NCBI GenBank assembly: GCA_011032825.1
Contig: JAADJZ010000010.1
Location: 62,001-126,000, forward strand
Origin: Massariosphaeria phaeospora
Taxonomy: Eukaryota > Ascomycota > Dothideomycetes > Pleosporales
DNA length: 64,000 bases
Direction of reading: 5' to 3'
Below, in pieces: positions 32,832 to 42,863 of this stretch; the first letter of the stretch is position 1, and every line of letters starts with the position of its first letter. A model generated the notes under the pieces. The model saw only the letters and a list, made by a program, of their open reading frames with translations, searched no databases and was not told the DNA's origin. The translations under genes and the position numbers were made by a program.

Positions 32832-33103
32832 CTGCATTCTTGCTGCTCTTGCTCTTGTCCGCGCCGAGGGCTGGCCGGACGGCTGCTGGCTGCTGGATGC
32901 CAATAATGTTCATGCTGGATGCTGTCATTCACGCTTAGAGTCCTAGCCAGCGCTGGCTCCGATGCCGGCCTCAGCCAGGTGTGGGCGCCAATCACGGGGC
33001 GCCGTTTGACGTGGCGGCCGTAAGCCGGCAAGTAGTGCTGCATGTCAATTTTGCATTTTGCCGTTTGCCTGCGGTCGCTTTGCGTGCAGGTGCGGGTTGA
33101 GGT

Positions 33104-33110
33104 TGACTCA
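33104..33110 (+). promoter_or_regulatory. Gcn4/CpcA-type site TGACTCA upstream of ILV2
   Basis: A perfect TGACTCA, the binding site of the cross-pathway (general amino acid control) bZIP factor, about 140 bp before the ILV2 ATG. Branched-chain amino acid genes are known targets of this control in fungi, so the site is likely functional. Confidence 0.65.
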
Positions 33111-33154
33111 GAACCGCAGCGCAATACTCCATTGTCAAAACCACGCCCGCCCGC

Positions 33155-33174
33155 AGCTCAGCTCAGCTCAGCTC
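33155..33174. repeat. (AGCTC)4 microsatellite in the ILV2 leader
   Basis: Four pentamer copies about 76 bp before the ATG. The same pentamer recurs at 36817, 42152 and 55095. Confidence 0.9.
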
Positions 33175-33250
33175 CCTCCTCCCGCGCCTTCCCTCCCACC
33201 TGACGGCCAGCGTATCCCTCTGTCGTGGCGGCCGCCCGCTCGCTCTCGTC

Positions 33251-35437
33251 ATGCAGTCCCGACAGCGTGCCGTGCAGGCCCTCAACCGCACGCGCTGCTT
33301 GTCCACCACCGCCCCCAGGCCCGCCGTGTCGCCGTTCCGCAGAGCTGTCCCCGCTGCTGCCACCAAGCTCGTCAGGGAAGATGCAAAAAGACCACAGTCG
33401 ACGGCCGCGGCGGCGCCCCAGAGCGACACGCGAGCACGCCCTGCGCCGGCCTTCAACCGCGAGGACTATGGCGTGCACCCGCTGAAGCCGTACAAGTCGC
33501 CCGAGATGGACCACTCGTTTGTCGGCATGAAGGGCGGCCAGATCTTCCATGAGATGATGCTGCGGCAGGGCGTCAAGCACATCTGTGAGTCAATTGCTCT
33601 GGTGTTTGCTCCAATTGCCTGGACAAACTTCGAATGCTGACTTGTTCAGTCGGTTACCCTGGCGGTGCTATTCTCCCCGTCTTCGACGCTATATACAACT
33701 CGGAGCACTTTGACTTTATCCTCCCGCGCCATGAGCAGGGCGCCGGCCACATGGCGGAGGGCTACGCCCGCGCGTCTGGCAAGCCCGGCGTGGTCCTCGT
33801 CACGTCGGGCCCCGGTGCCACCAATGTCGTCACACCCATGCAGGATGCGCTCATGGACGGCACCCCCATGGTGGTCTTCTGCGGCCAGGTCCCGACAAGC
33901 AAGATTGGGTCGGATGCGTTCCAAGAGGCTGACACTATCGGCATAACGCGAGCATGCACAAAGTGGAACGTTATGGTCAAGAACATTGCCGAGCTCCCCA
34001 AACGGATCAACGAGGCCTTTGAGATTGCCACCACCGGCCGACCGGGCCCAGTGCTGGTAGACCTGCCATCCGACGTTACTGGCGGCATGCTCCAGCGACC
34101 CATCCCCGTCTCCAGCACCCTCCCCACACATCCCAGCGCTGCTACCCTCGCCGCGAAAGACCTCAGCCGGAAACAGCTCGAGACGTCGATTAGACGGTCC
34201 GCAGACTTGATCAACATTGCAAAGAAGCCCGTCATCTACGCCGGACAAGGCATGGTCAGTGTGCCGGAGGGAGCGAAGCTGTTAAGAGAACTCGCAGACA
34301 AGGCCAACATTCCCGTGACGACCACCCTCCAGGGTCTCGGCGCCTACGATGAACTCGACGAGAAGTCGCTGCATATGCTGGGCATGCATGGCTCGGCGTA
34401 CGCCAACATGGCTATCCAGGAGGCCGACCTAATCATCGCTCTCGGTGCGCGTTTCGACGACCGCATCACCGGGAACATTGCCAAATTCGCACCAGCGGCG
34501 AAAGCTGCGGCAGCCGAGGGTCGCGGTGGCATCATCCACTTCGAGATTATGCCCAAGAACATCAACAAGGTTGTGCAGGCGACCGAGGCGGTTGAGGGAG
34601 ACGTTGTCACAAACTTAGCCCAACTCTTACCCCTTATCAAGGAGGTCAATGTCAGGGAAGAATGGTTCTCACAGATCAGGGCGTGGAAAGAGAGGTTCCC
34701 GTGGGCCTTTGAGCGCGAGGGCGAGAACGGCCTCATCAAGCCGCAGACCGTCATAGAGACGCTTTCAAACCTCACCGCAGACCGCAAGGAGGAGACCGTC
34801 ATCACCACAGGCGTCGGTCAACATCAAATGTGGGCAGCACAGCACTTCCGGTGGAGGTATCCGCGCACGATGATCACCTCCGGTGGTCTCGGCACCATGG
34901 GCTACGGTCTGCCCGCCGCCATCGGCGCCAAAGTCGCCCGTCCCGACGCCCTCGTCATCGACATCGACGGCGACTCCTCCTTCAGCATGACTCTGACGGA
35001 GCTGTCCACCGCCGCGGAATTCAACATCGGCGTCAAGATCATCATCCTGAACAACGAGGAACAGGGCATGGTCACGCAGTGGCAGACGCTGTTCTACAAG
35101 GACCGCTTCGCACACACGCATCAGCGTAACGCCGACTTCGTCAAGCTGGGCGATGCCATGGGCGTGCAGGCCGATCGTGTTATCAAGCCCGCGGAGCTGG
35201 AGGACAAGCTCAAGTGGCTGCTTAATACGGAGGGGCCGGCGCTGTTGGAGGTCGTGACGGATCAGAAGGTGCCTGTACTGCCGATGGTGCCGAGTGGGGC
35301 TGCGCTGCATGAGTTTTTGATATATGATGAAGGTACGTCGATATCCCTCCCTCCTTCAATTAGTCTCGGTTGCTGACAGTTGTATAGCCACGGAAAAGAA
35401 GCGGAGAGCTCAGACAAGGGAACGGACGGGTCGCTAA
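33251..35437 (+). CDS. ilv2: Acetolactate synthase, catalytic subunit
   Basis: Three exons, 688 aa. Introns: 33585-33649 (65 nt, GTGAGT ... TTCAG) and 35333-35387 (55 nt, GTACGT, TGCTGAC, TATAG). The N-terminus is Arg/Ser/Ala-rich without acidic residues (MQSRQRAVQALNRTRCLSTT), a mitochondrial presequence. TPP-enzyme features: catalytic Glu in LPRHEQGAGHMAEGYARASG, TSGPGATN, the FAD-binding middle domain (GARFDDRITGN), and the TPP/Mg motif DIDGDSSFSMT ... ILNNEEQ. It makes acetolactate or acetohydroxybutyrate from pyruvate (and 2-oxobutyrate), the first common step to valine, leucine and isoleucine, and is the target of sulfonylurea herbicides. The last exon adds only a basic tail (KKRRAQTRERTGR). 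A TGACTCA site lies upstream. The feedback subunit Ilv6 is not in this window. Confidence 0.97.
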
Positions 35438-35514
35438 CCTAACACGTTTTTTGACCTGTTCCGACCTAAGTTCCTTCCAATTTTTACCTCTTCTAATGTA
35501 TATTTGACCCTCTT

Positions 35515-35535
35515 GATTTGATTTGATTTGATTTG
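35515..35535. repeat. (GATTT)4 microsatellite
   Basis: Four pentamer copies shortly after the ILV2 stop, within its likely 3' UTR. Confidence 0.9.
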
Positions 35536-36452
35536 GCTTGGGGCGTTTTCGGGGGTAGCATCTGAGCTGTGTGAAGAGTTTTCGACAAAAGTGACGACTT
35601 GAATTTGCTTGGATGGATATTATGTGGTTAATTATTTCCTTCATAGGATGCGGATGGAGGGCTTTGCATTTAGTGAGAGAAGCGATTTACGAGACGTGGG
35701 ATGGAGTGGGAGTGGGAGTGGGGTTTTGCGTTGTGCGTGGAGTGGAGTTTTGCGATGGGGGTGAATGGATGTGTGTGGGTTGGGTTGGGGCGATAGAGTA
35801 TATTCATATGAGTAGGCTTCGGGCAAATGTGATGTTTATGTTTGTGTTTGTATCTATGCTTCTTTCCTAAGTGCGTGTGTGTGTATTTTTGCTGCTTCGC
35901 TTAGCTAACATGCGGATAGGGTAACGAATGGATATTCATTGACGGACAGGCAGGCTACAGACGTGGATTAATGGGCAATCAACAAACAACAGGACGCTTT
36001 TGTATACCTGCCTGCCAACGCCGCTCTCTCCGTCTGCTATCTTCTATGCCTGTACTCTCATTGGGTGAGGGAGTTGAGCCCTGTTTTGGGCCTTTTGGCA
36101 GCATGCGCAGGTTGTGAGTGAGACGTGCTGACGACGCGATGATGCGATAGTTGGTTAGGAAGACGGCACGCTGGTGGTAACGGAGGGGGAGGGGGAATGC
36201 ATGGTATGAGGTGAAGGGGCTAGGCTGATTAGCTGCCTCTTGGTGTTCCTGGAAGAGAGGATTCGCGGGTAGGATCTGGCGGATGATGGTGATTACCATC
36301 AGCACTTTACTTTACTTCAACGATGAAGTGTGGAAATCAAATCCGTACGCAAGAAAAAACAACTAACGGAGGACAAACAGAGGAGAGAGAAACGCGCGTG
36401 TACATCGCTGCACTACAGTTTTTTTTTATAGTTCAGCAATGTGGCTATTTCT

Positions 36453-36466
36453 CCCCCCCCCCCCCC
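36453..36466. repeat. Poly-C run followed by (CA)n
   Basis: Fourteen consecutive C, then ACACACACAC. The length is prone to sequencing or assembly error. Confidence 0.85.
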
Positions 36467-36816
36467 AACACACACACACGAGACATGCGGTGATATTCCG
36501 TGGTCTTTATTTTCGGTGGGTGAGGAGGAGAAGAGAGGCGGCGGCACCATATAGGAGGTTTTATCGTGCTCGTGTGTTGGAGGAATGAGCTGCTTCGCTT
36601 GTGCTGTACATTATGTTGACCTTGTTTCATTGCTCAAGAGACATGGCTAGGATTTCCGGGCCTTTTTCACTCCAGAATCTCGGTAGGGGTCCCGTCGATC
36701 TTATCTTGCTCGGCAGGGAACATGCGTAGTTGGGGTAGTCTTTTTAGTTCTTTCCCAGATGTCCACTAGACTTGTAGAGGATTCCAAAGAGTAGAGTCTT
36801 GTCTGCTCGTGCACGC

Positions 36817-36834
36817 AGCTCAGCTCAGCTCAGC
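36817..36834. repeat. (AGCTC)n microsatellite
   Basis: Three full copies plus three bases, just before the degenerate tandem array. Confidence 0.9.
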
Positions 36835-36883
36835 GCGAGGAGCGCCACAGCATACGGATAGCCACGCATCGTTTGCTTCGGCT

Positions 36884-38400
36884 GGATGGTGATATAAGAG
36901 TGCACAGCGAAGGAGCGGTGCACATATCAGGCGGGGTACCGTTTTATAAAGTAGTCGCAGAATCTCCACAATCCACATATAGCATGCACTACACTACTAG
37001 TCTCTGTTCCAACGGAAACATGTGGTTATCGCATCCCCGGTTTTGTTTCGTTCCCACACACTTAAGAAGTCCTGAGGGCAGCGGAGCAGAAGCGGAGGGA
37101 TAGGCTTATATACCCAAGCCTCTTGAATCCAAGACAGAACGCACATATATCCTCTGAGTCGTGTCTTGTAATTAAGGAGCTAGGCATCGTATCGTAGGGT
37201 GAACACCGCGTCCACATACGAGTTTCTGTTTTTGCATTTTTCGTAAGAGACATCGGCTGCCTTCTTATCGTTTTATTTGTTGCACATAATTCTTGTACTT
37301 TGGTAGAGATACTAGAGAGTAGGCCGGAAGAAAGGCTTATGTACCTATCTTCCAGTGCCAGGGTCGAAGAGACACATAAACTGCAAATTTCCTGCCTTTT
37401 AGTTGGAGACTTTGTAGCCTAAACGGCTCGCTCCAGGCCCAGCAGAACCATGATAATCAGGCAGTCCGTTTTTTTTTGTTGCTGGGTACTTTTCGGAGGT
37501 TGTGAGGACGGTGGAAAAGGAGTGCAAGGATAGGCTTATATACCCGTAGTCAAGTACAAAGACGACGACGTGCTGGTTCATATGTTCTACAAGGACAAGT
37601 GACAAGTCTTTGTGGGGAAAACATATTTTTCACCTTGACCTCCATTTTTTGGTGACTTTGACCCACAGCAGACATTTGACTTCCTGATCTTGGATTTGGA
37701 ACTTCCTGACGGTTCGAGTATGGAGAGCGCGGGAACTGAACTGGAAGACAGGAGGATACTATAAGCGAGGTGGTTTCCAAGGTTATGTTGAAGAGACACA
37801 CATATGTCTACTAATTGAGGACTTTTCGATAGATGGTTTGTCCGCACATATTGTAAGGTCCTCAGACCGCAACACATGAATCGCATCCCATAGCTTTTTC
37901 AATTGCCAATTATTTCCCAGGGACAGTGAGGAGTAGGTGGAAGGTGACCGCAAGGATAGCTTATATAGCTGTATTTCAATATGGAGAGGGCGGACGCACA
38001 TACTATATTCTCGTGTTCTTTTGAATCAATAGCCTTTCACATTCCATGTAAGAATATACACTGCGGTGTAGTTTTCGATTCCCAGTGAGCCCCTAGGCGT
38101 TATAGGAATCTGGACATATCGAGTAGAAGAGAGACTTATGTAGTCGAAATTTCGTATAAGAGAGTCGAGATTCCGAAATGGGATTGGCATACCAAAATAT
38201 GTAAGGCGAGTATGTAGTTCTTTTTATCCAAATTAAGTTGCAAACATGCTTGGATTCGACCATATTTTATTCCCAGCAGACATATCCGGGATCTGTTATT
38301 GTTTTATTGTTTTCAAACTAATGCAAGAAACTTTGTATGGGATAGATATACGATAGAGCTGTATAGCTTTCAAGCTTCGAGAACCCCAAAGGACGGCTGG
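36884..38400. repeat. Degenerate tandem array, period about 428 bp
   Basis: Block X is GGATAGGCTTATATACCC, identical at 37098 and 37528 (430 bp apart). It recurs with changes at 37954 (GGATAGCTTATATAGC) and 38340 (GGATAGATATACGATAG). Block Y, an ACATG-like core followed by TCGCATCCC and a T-rich run, occurs at 37018, about 37448 and 37874 (spacing 430 and 426). Weaker X-like sites lie midway at 36884, 37333, 37754 and about 38128, and each X-like site is followed 28-42 bp later by RCACATA. The unit may therefore be two diverged halves of about 214 bp. On the minus strand X reads TATATAAGCCTATCC, a good TATA-box form. Similarity between units is partial, so the array is old. What it is remains unknown. 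Confidence 0.7.
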
Positions 38401-40361
38401 GTCTTGTGACACAGCGTGTTGATGTGTTTGTAGGAGACGCATATAAGCACTAATTTGTTCGTCTTAGATTGCTCGTCTTAGCACTTCCACTGTGCTGGAG
38501 AGATAGTGTGGATGAAATGAGATAACAGATACCTTCATGAGAACTCCGAGCGTGAAATTGGGCGCTGGTGGCGCGGAAAGATAGATGACGAAACTGAAGA
38601 CCGGATAGGCGTTGTGAGTGATGGACAAGACCTGTTGATGGTGTGCTGATGTTGAGCTTCGTTTGAAAAGAGTTCAACTGTAGATCCAAGAAGATAAGAG
38701 CGCGACCGGATTGATCCTGCTTACTACGATCATTTATCTTGTGGCTCTTTCAGGAGTGCGCTTGTTGTTCCCAAACAGGATCGCGACATTCATTTTACCG
38801 AAGCTCTTTTTAGTCGCGCTTCTGCGATGTAAAGAGAAGGAATGGAAGTGGATCGAGGGGTTTGTGTAGAGGAGGCGTATGCGGTGTGGTAAGAATATTG
38901 GTAGAAATATAGAACACCATGGTATAGCGACCATTCAATGAATGCATCATAGGATAACTTCCTCGTTATGATTGGGGTAACGATGCTCACCAATATCACT
39001 GTTCATTAAGCCAGTCAAATCTTGATCTCTCATATACTAAGCCCAGCGAAAAAAATTCCGTGCTTCTCCAAGTCCCAATTCTCTCCACGGAACTTGAACT
39101 CAGCAAATTTTAGTCCCAGCGGACAGGAACCGCCATAACACCCTCCATCAACCCTTTTAATAGAGTGATCGAGAGCAGGTAGAGAGCGAAAGGAACGGGA
39201 GACGTCGGGGCTTTTATATGCGATCAACGAAGTTGGGATTCGCGAATTGAGACGAGATTTGCGGTACTCCTGTTAACATGACAGCTGTCGAAGTCTGAGT
39301 TTTAGGGGATATTTGTAGTACGTACCATGCGGTACTGCTCATCATCATCAACACCAACTCTCATGTGCGTGCTCACCTTCGCTGGAGTGTTACCCTCCTC
39401 TCGGGAACCTTTTGTGTGCAAGGTTAGGCCCAGGCCTTTTAAAATAAACGGGTTTACAACGTCGAGCGCCAAACTGGGTCGAATCATCATGATATGTCGA
39501 TGTATACTGTCGATAACTTGTTGTGCAGAGATAAACTATCTTGTTGTTCCGCATGAGGAGATTTGACTCGTTAATTTGTTGTTCCGCACAGCTGTATAGT
39601 TTGCGACTTTACAAAGAATCATAGTGGAGAAGACGGGAGCCGTTCCCGCACAGGTCTCACCACATTAGCGCTGGTGATTGACGTCATCACCACCTTCAAC
39701 CTCCGCGTACATGCATGTACATTTCGGAAACATACATGAGAGGGGATTGTTCCCAAAATTGAAGCCGCCATCTCTGGCTTTTATTCCTGCAGTTCGGCAT
39801 AGCGCTTTTCGTCCTACCTGCACCACCCCAAGCTGCAGGCCAAGTTACCCAAGACCGGTACGGACGAAAAGTCTCCGACCACGCTATCAACGCCAACAGG
39901 CTACGCAAGCAACGGGTGCCTGCTTTTATCTCCGCATGCCCGTACGCCACGACTGCTCTGTTTGCCTGCAACCCTTGATGACACTGATGCATGCCAGACT
40001 GATTGAGACACTGCAGTTCTTGGGGTTCTTAGGGCTACTCCGCTATTGGTTGAACCCAGGTAATAATATCAGTAAGGTGCTGGAAGTGGATAGAGATAAT
40101 GGAGGGCCTTGGCCTTGTGGTATGTAGCGGGTAAGAGGTGGTAAAGATTGACTGCGGGGGAAAACGTCCGAGTGGATTTGTGCGGGTGAAGGCTGGGAAT
40201 GGAAAAGGCGAGGTGGCATAAAGAGATGGGAAATCGCTCGAGAGATGAAGGCCACAAACTTTTGATTGACATTGCATTACGGTGGCTCTTTCCTCAACCA
40301 CGACTGACTGGACTTGCTCACCTCACATTACAATCAGTCAACAACACTCTCGATCAAATAC
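38401..40361. other. Remainder of the gene-poor stretch
   Basis: Nearly 2 kb with only short frames, mostly with GTG or TTG starts. Another minus-strand TATATAAAAG-like motif lies near 39210. A 12-base TTGTTGTTCCGC block is repeated around 39542 and 39583. No gene, tRNA or transposon recognised. Confidence 0.45.
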
Positions 40362-40484
40362 ACTCCACATTCCTAATACAATCCACACTCCTAATATACT
40401 CCATATTCCTAATATACTCCACACTCCTAATATACTCCACACTCCTAATATACTCCACACTCCTAATATACTCCACACTCCTCC
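40362..40484. repeat. 18-bp minisatellite abutting the aldo/keto reductase start
   Basis: About six to seven copies of CTCCTAATATACTCCACA with small variants at the left end and a truncated last copy. It ends three bases before the ATG at 40488, so it must lie in the leader or core promoter of that gene. Confidence 0.92.
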
Positions 40485-40487
40485 AAT

Positions 40488-41884
40488 ATGGCTTCAGCTC
40501 TTACCGAACTGCTGCCAGATACGAAGAACGAGGCAGTTGAGGCACCGAAGATGAAGTACACAAGGTGAGTACAACTCAACTCAAAACGTTTGTCATCGCA
40601 CACGCCCCCTTCTGTCAGGCGTCGATCTATCAGCCACATACAACCAGAGGCATCTTAGCTTCATCTTTGCATGTACTGCGTCTCATTGTGCAGACCATAC
40701 AGCAAGAATCCAACATACTAACCCAACCCCACAGACTCGGCAAATCCGGCCTCAAAATCTCCCGCATCATCCTCGGCGCCATGAGCTACGGCGACAAAAA
40801 AGCCGTCGAAATCGTCCCCTGGGTCATCGAAGAAGAGAAAGCCCTGCCGCTGCTCGAGCACGCCTTCAAGCGCGGCATCAACACGTGGGACACGGCCGAC
40901 TTCTACGGCCAGGGCTCCTCGGAGAGGATCATCGGCAAGGCGCTCAAGAAGTACGCCATCCCCCGCGAGCAAGTCGTCATCCTGAGCAAGGTCTTCTTCG
41001 GCATCGACCCGGCGGTTTATGGATCGGGTAAGCTCGACTTCCAGCTGGCGACGGTCAACGACGGACACATGGTGAACCGCGTGGGGCTCAGTCGCAAGCA
41101 CATCCTCGATGCTGTTGATGCGAGTGTGGAGAGGTCAGTTAGTGGCGGCTTACGGAGCACGCCGTGCGTGTCGGATCACCGCTGATGACAGAGCAGACTC
41201 GGCACCTACATCGACGTGCTGCAGATCCATCGTCTGGACCACGACGTGCCCCCCGAAGAGATCATGAAAGCTCTCAACGACGTCGTCGAGAGCGGCAAAG
41301 TCCGCTACCTAGGCGCCAGCTCCGTACGTCCCGTCCCGCTCAGTTCCACCCCATCCCATCCCCCATACAACTAACCACTCCCCCTCCCGCAGATGGCAGC
41401 CTGGGAGTTCCAAATGCTCAACAACCTCGCCGCAACCCACAATTACCACCCCTTCATCAGCATGCAAAACTACCACAACCTGCTCTACCGCGAAGAAGAG
41501 CGGGAAATGCACCCCTACTGCTCCCACTCCGGCATCGGCCTCATCCCGTGGTCGCCGCTCGCGCAAGGCGTGCTGGCGCGGCCCTGGGCCGCCAAGGACT
41601 CGACGCTGCGCGCCCAGCACAACGAGTACCTCGCGCTGATCATCAGCGAGCGCGACCAGGTGGTTGTCGACCGGCTGCAGCAGGTGGCGGCGCGGCTGGG
41701 CGTCAGTATGGCGACGGTGGCGACGGCGTGGAGTCTGAGCAAGGGCGTTAATCCGATTGTGGGGCTGTCGAGTAAGCAGCGGATTGATGAGGCGGTGGAG
41801 ATGGTGCATTTTGAGCTGGGGGATGGGGATGTGAGGGCGTTGGAGGAGGTGTATGTGCCGAAGGCGCAGGCGCCGGTCTTCTAG
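40488..41884 (+). CDS. Aldo/keto reductase
   Basis: Four exons, 364 aa. Exon 1 encodes [19 protein letters not shown]... and is followed by a 170-nt intron (40565-40734, GTGAGT, perfect TACTAAC, ACAG). Further introns: 41134-41196 and 41324-41392. Family features: [20 protein letters not shown] (beta-1 and start of barrel), catalytic Asp and Tyr in [15 protein letters not shown], Lys in VVILSKVFF, His in [11 protein letters not shown], and the NADPH-binding C-terminal part [19 protein letters not shown]. The set resembles the YakC/plant-type AKRs that reduce aldehydes with NADPH; the natural substrate is unknown. The promoter/leader carries the 18-bp minisatellite. All four catalytic residues are intact. 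Confidence 0.93.
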
Positions 41885-41928
41885 ATGCTGGATGGGGGTG
41901 GGGGGGGAAGTGCGAGGGCTGGCTTACT

Positions 41929-41949
41929 ATCTCTCTCTCTCTCTCTCTC
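41929..41949. repeat. (CT)n microsatellite
   Basis: About ten CT dinucleotides just after the aldo/keto reductase stop, in its likely 3' UTR. Confidence 0.9.
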
Positions 41950-42151
41950 GCGCATGTACTTGGTACACAGGGGTAAGATTTAACACTTTGCCACTTACTG
42001 TGGGTCGTAGGTAGGCAAATTCCTAGTCGCAGATTCCTTGCTTATCAAGGGGTTCCGTATCAGATCGTCCCGTCCCGTCCCGGACAAGAGAAATAGGATG
42101 GCATTCTCGACCCATCCGCACACTTGCCTCTTGCCTCGTCCGAGGTTGACC

Positions 42152-42168
42152 AGCTCAGCTCAGCTCAG
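42152..42168. repeat. (AGCTC)n microsatellite
   Basis: Three copies plus two bases; same pentamer as at 33155, 36817 and 55095. Confidence 0.9.
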
Positions 42169-42406
42169 TTCCCCATATCATCATGCCCAATAGCAATCGG
42201 TAGATGCAGGCTCGTTGAATTTCCCCTTCGGGCGTCGGGCCGTCGATGTTTTCTGACACATGTTGCATTATTGCATATTGTAAGCTCACACCCACACCAC
42301 CACACGCCGTGACTGAGCCCTCTCAGCCCAGCCCAGCACAGCCCAGCACACACTTGCATGCCCACCAACCCTATACCCCCCGCATCTCTTCCGCCCCCCC
42401 CAGATC

Positions 42407-42422
42407 GATTCGATTCGATTCG
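42407..42422. repeat. (GATTC)3 microsatellite
   Basis: Three copies of the pentamer in noncoding sequence. Confidence 0.85.
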
Positions 42423-42863
42423 ACCCCCGCACCATCAAACCATGCATGTCCAACGCGGGCGGGGTAGATAAAACCAACAAATCCGACTTGGCAAGAAGAA
42501 GAAACATGACGTAGAATTTAATTTTTGCTTTACTGCATGCATTAGACATAAGTAAATATGCCACAACTAGTAGTGTTTACTATATCTATCTAGCGCCCGC
42601 CCCTCTCCCGAAAGTATGAAGTGTGTCCAAACGAAGTGAACGAAGAGGAAGAGATAGATGAAAATCATCAAGGATAGATAGATGTCTGGTATCGTATCGT
42701 GCCGCCGACGCCCAAGAACACCGCTTGAAGTCGGGTACCGAAAACCGAGAAAAGGGAGAAGAAGAGAAAAGAGAGAGAAAAAACCACCTATGTACACACC
42801 CGAATTCTCACTGCCCAGCCTCCTCGGCAAAAACCTACTAGCGGTTGCCCCGCGCCAGGCTGT

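Larger units (their letters stand above)
32556..33250. promoter_or_regulatory. Divergent promoter region, TRAPPC12-like / ILV2
   Basis: About 695 bp between two ATGs. It holds a GGGTGT hexamer tract (about 32806-32831), a TGACTCA site (33104-33110) and an (AGCTC)4 microsatellite (33155-33174) in the likely ILV2 leader. Open frames crossing it are low-complexity and not supported. Confidence 0.55.
35438..36840. other. Start of a 5-kb gene-poor stretch
   Basis: Contains (GATTT)4 at 35515-35535, GT/GGGAGT-rich sequence near 35700, a 14-C run at 36453-36466 followed by (CA)n, and (AGCTC)n at 36817-36834. No supportable gene. Confidence 0.5.
41885..42863. other. Intergenic, convergent 3' ends, microsatellite-rich
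   Basis: Nearly 1 kb with (CT)n at 41929-41949, (CGTCC)3 at 42066-42081, (AGCTC)n at 42152-42168 and (GATTC)3 at 42407-42422. No gene supported. Confidence 0.5.

Noticed and set aside
32802..32834. GGGTGT tract considered as an interstitial telomere repeat
   Set aside because: The unit is not TTAGGG or a known fungal telomere variant, and only about four copies exist.
33646..34248. 200-codon minus-strand frame inside ILV2
   Set aside because: Shadow of the acetolactate synthase coding sequence in a high-GC region; no motif of its own.
39678..40127. 149-codon plus-strand frame in the gene-poor stretch, considered as a small secreted protein
   Set aside because: Starts with TTG, shows no signal peptide, and has Arg/Pro/Ser-rich random-looking composition.
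35438..40487. Gene-poor stretch considered as a RIP-mutated transposon
   Set aside because: No terminal repeats, reverse transcriptase or transposase remnants seen, and I could not compute TpA/CpA ratios by eye; RIP remains untested rather than shown.
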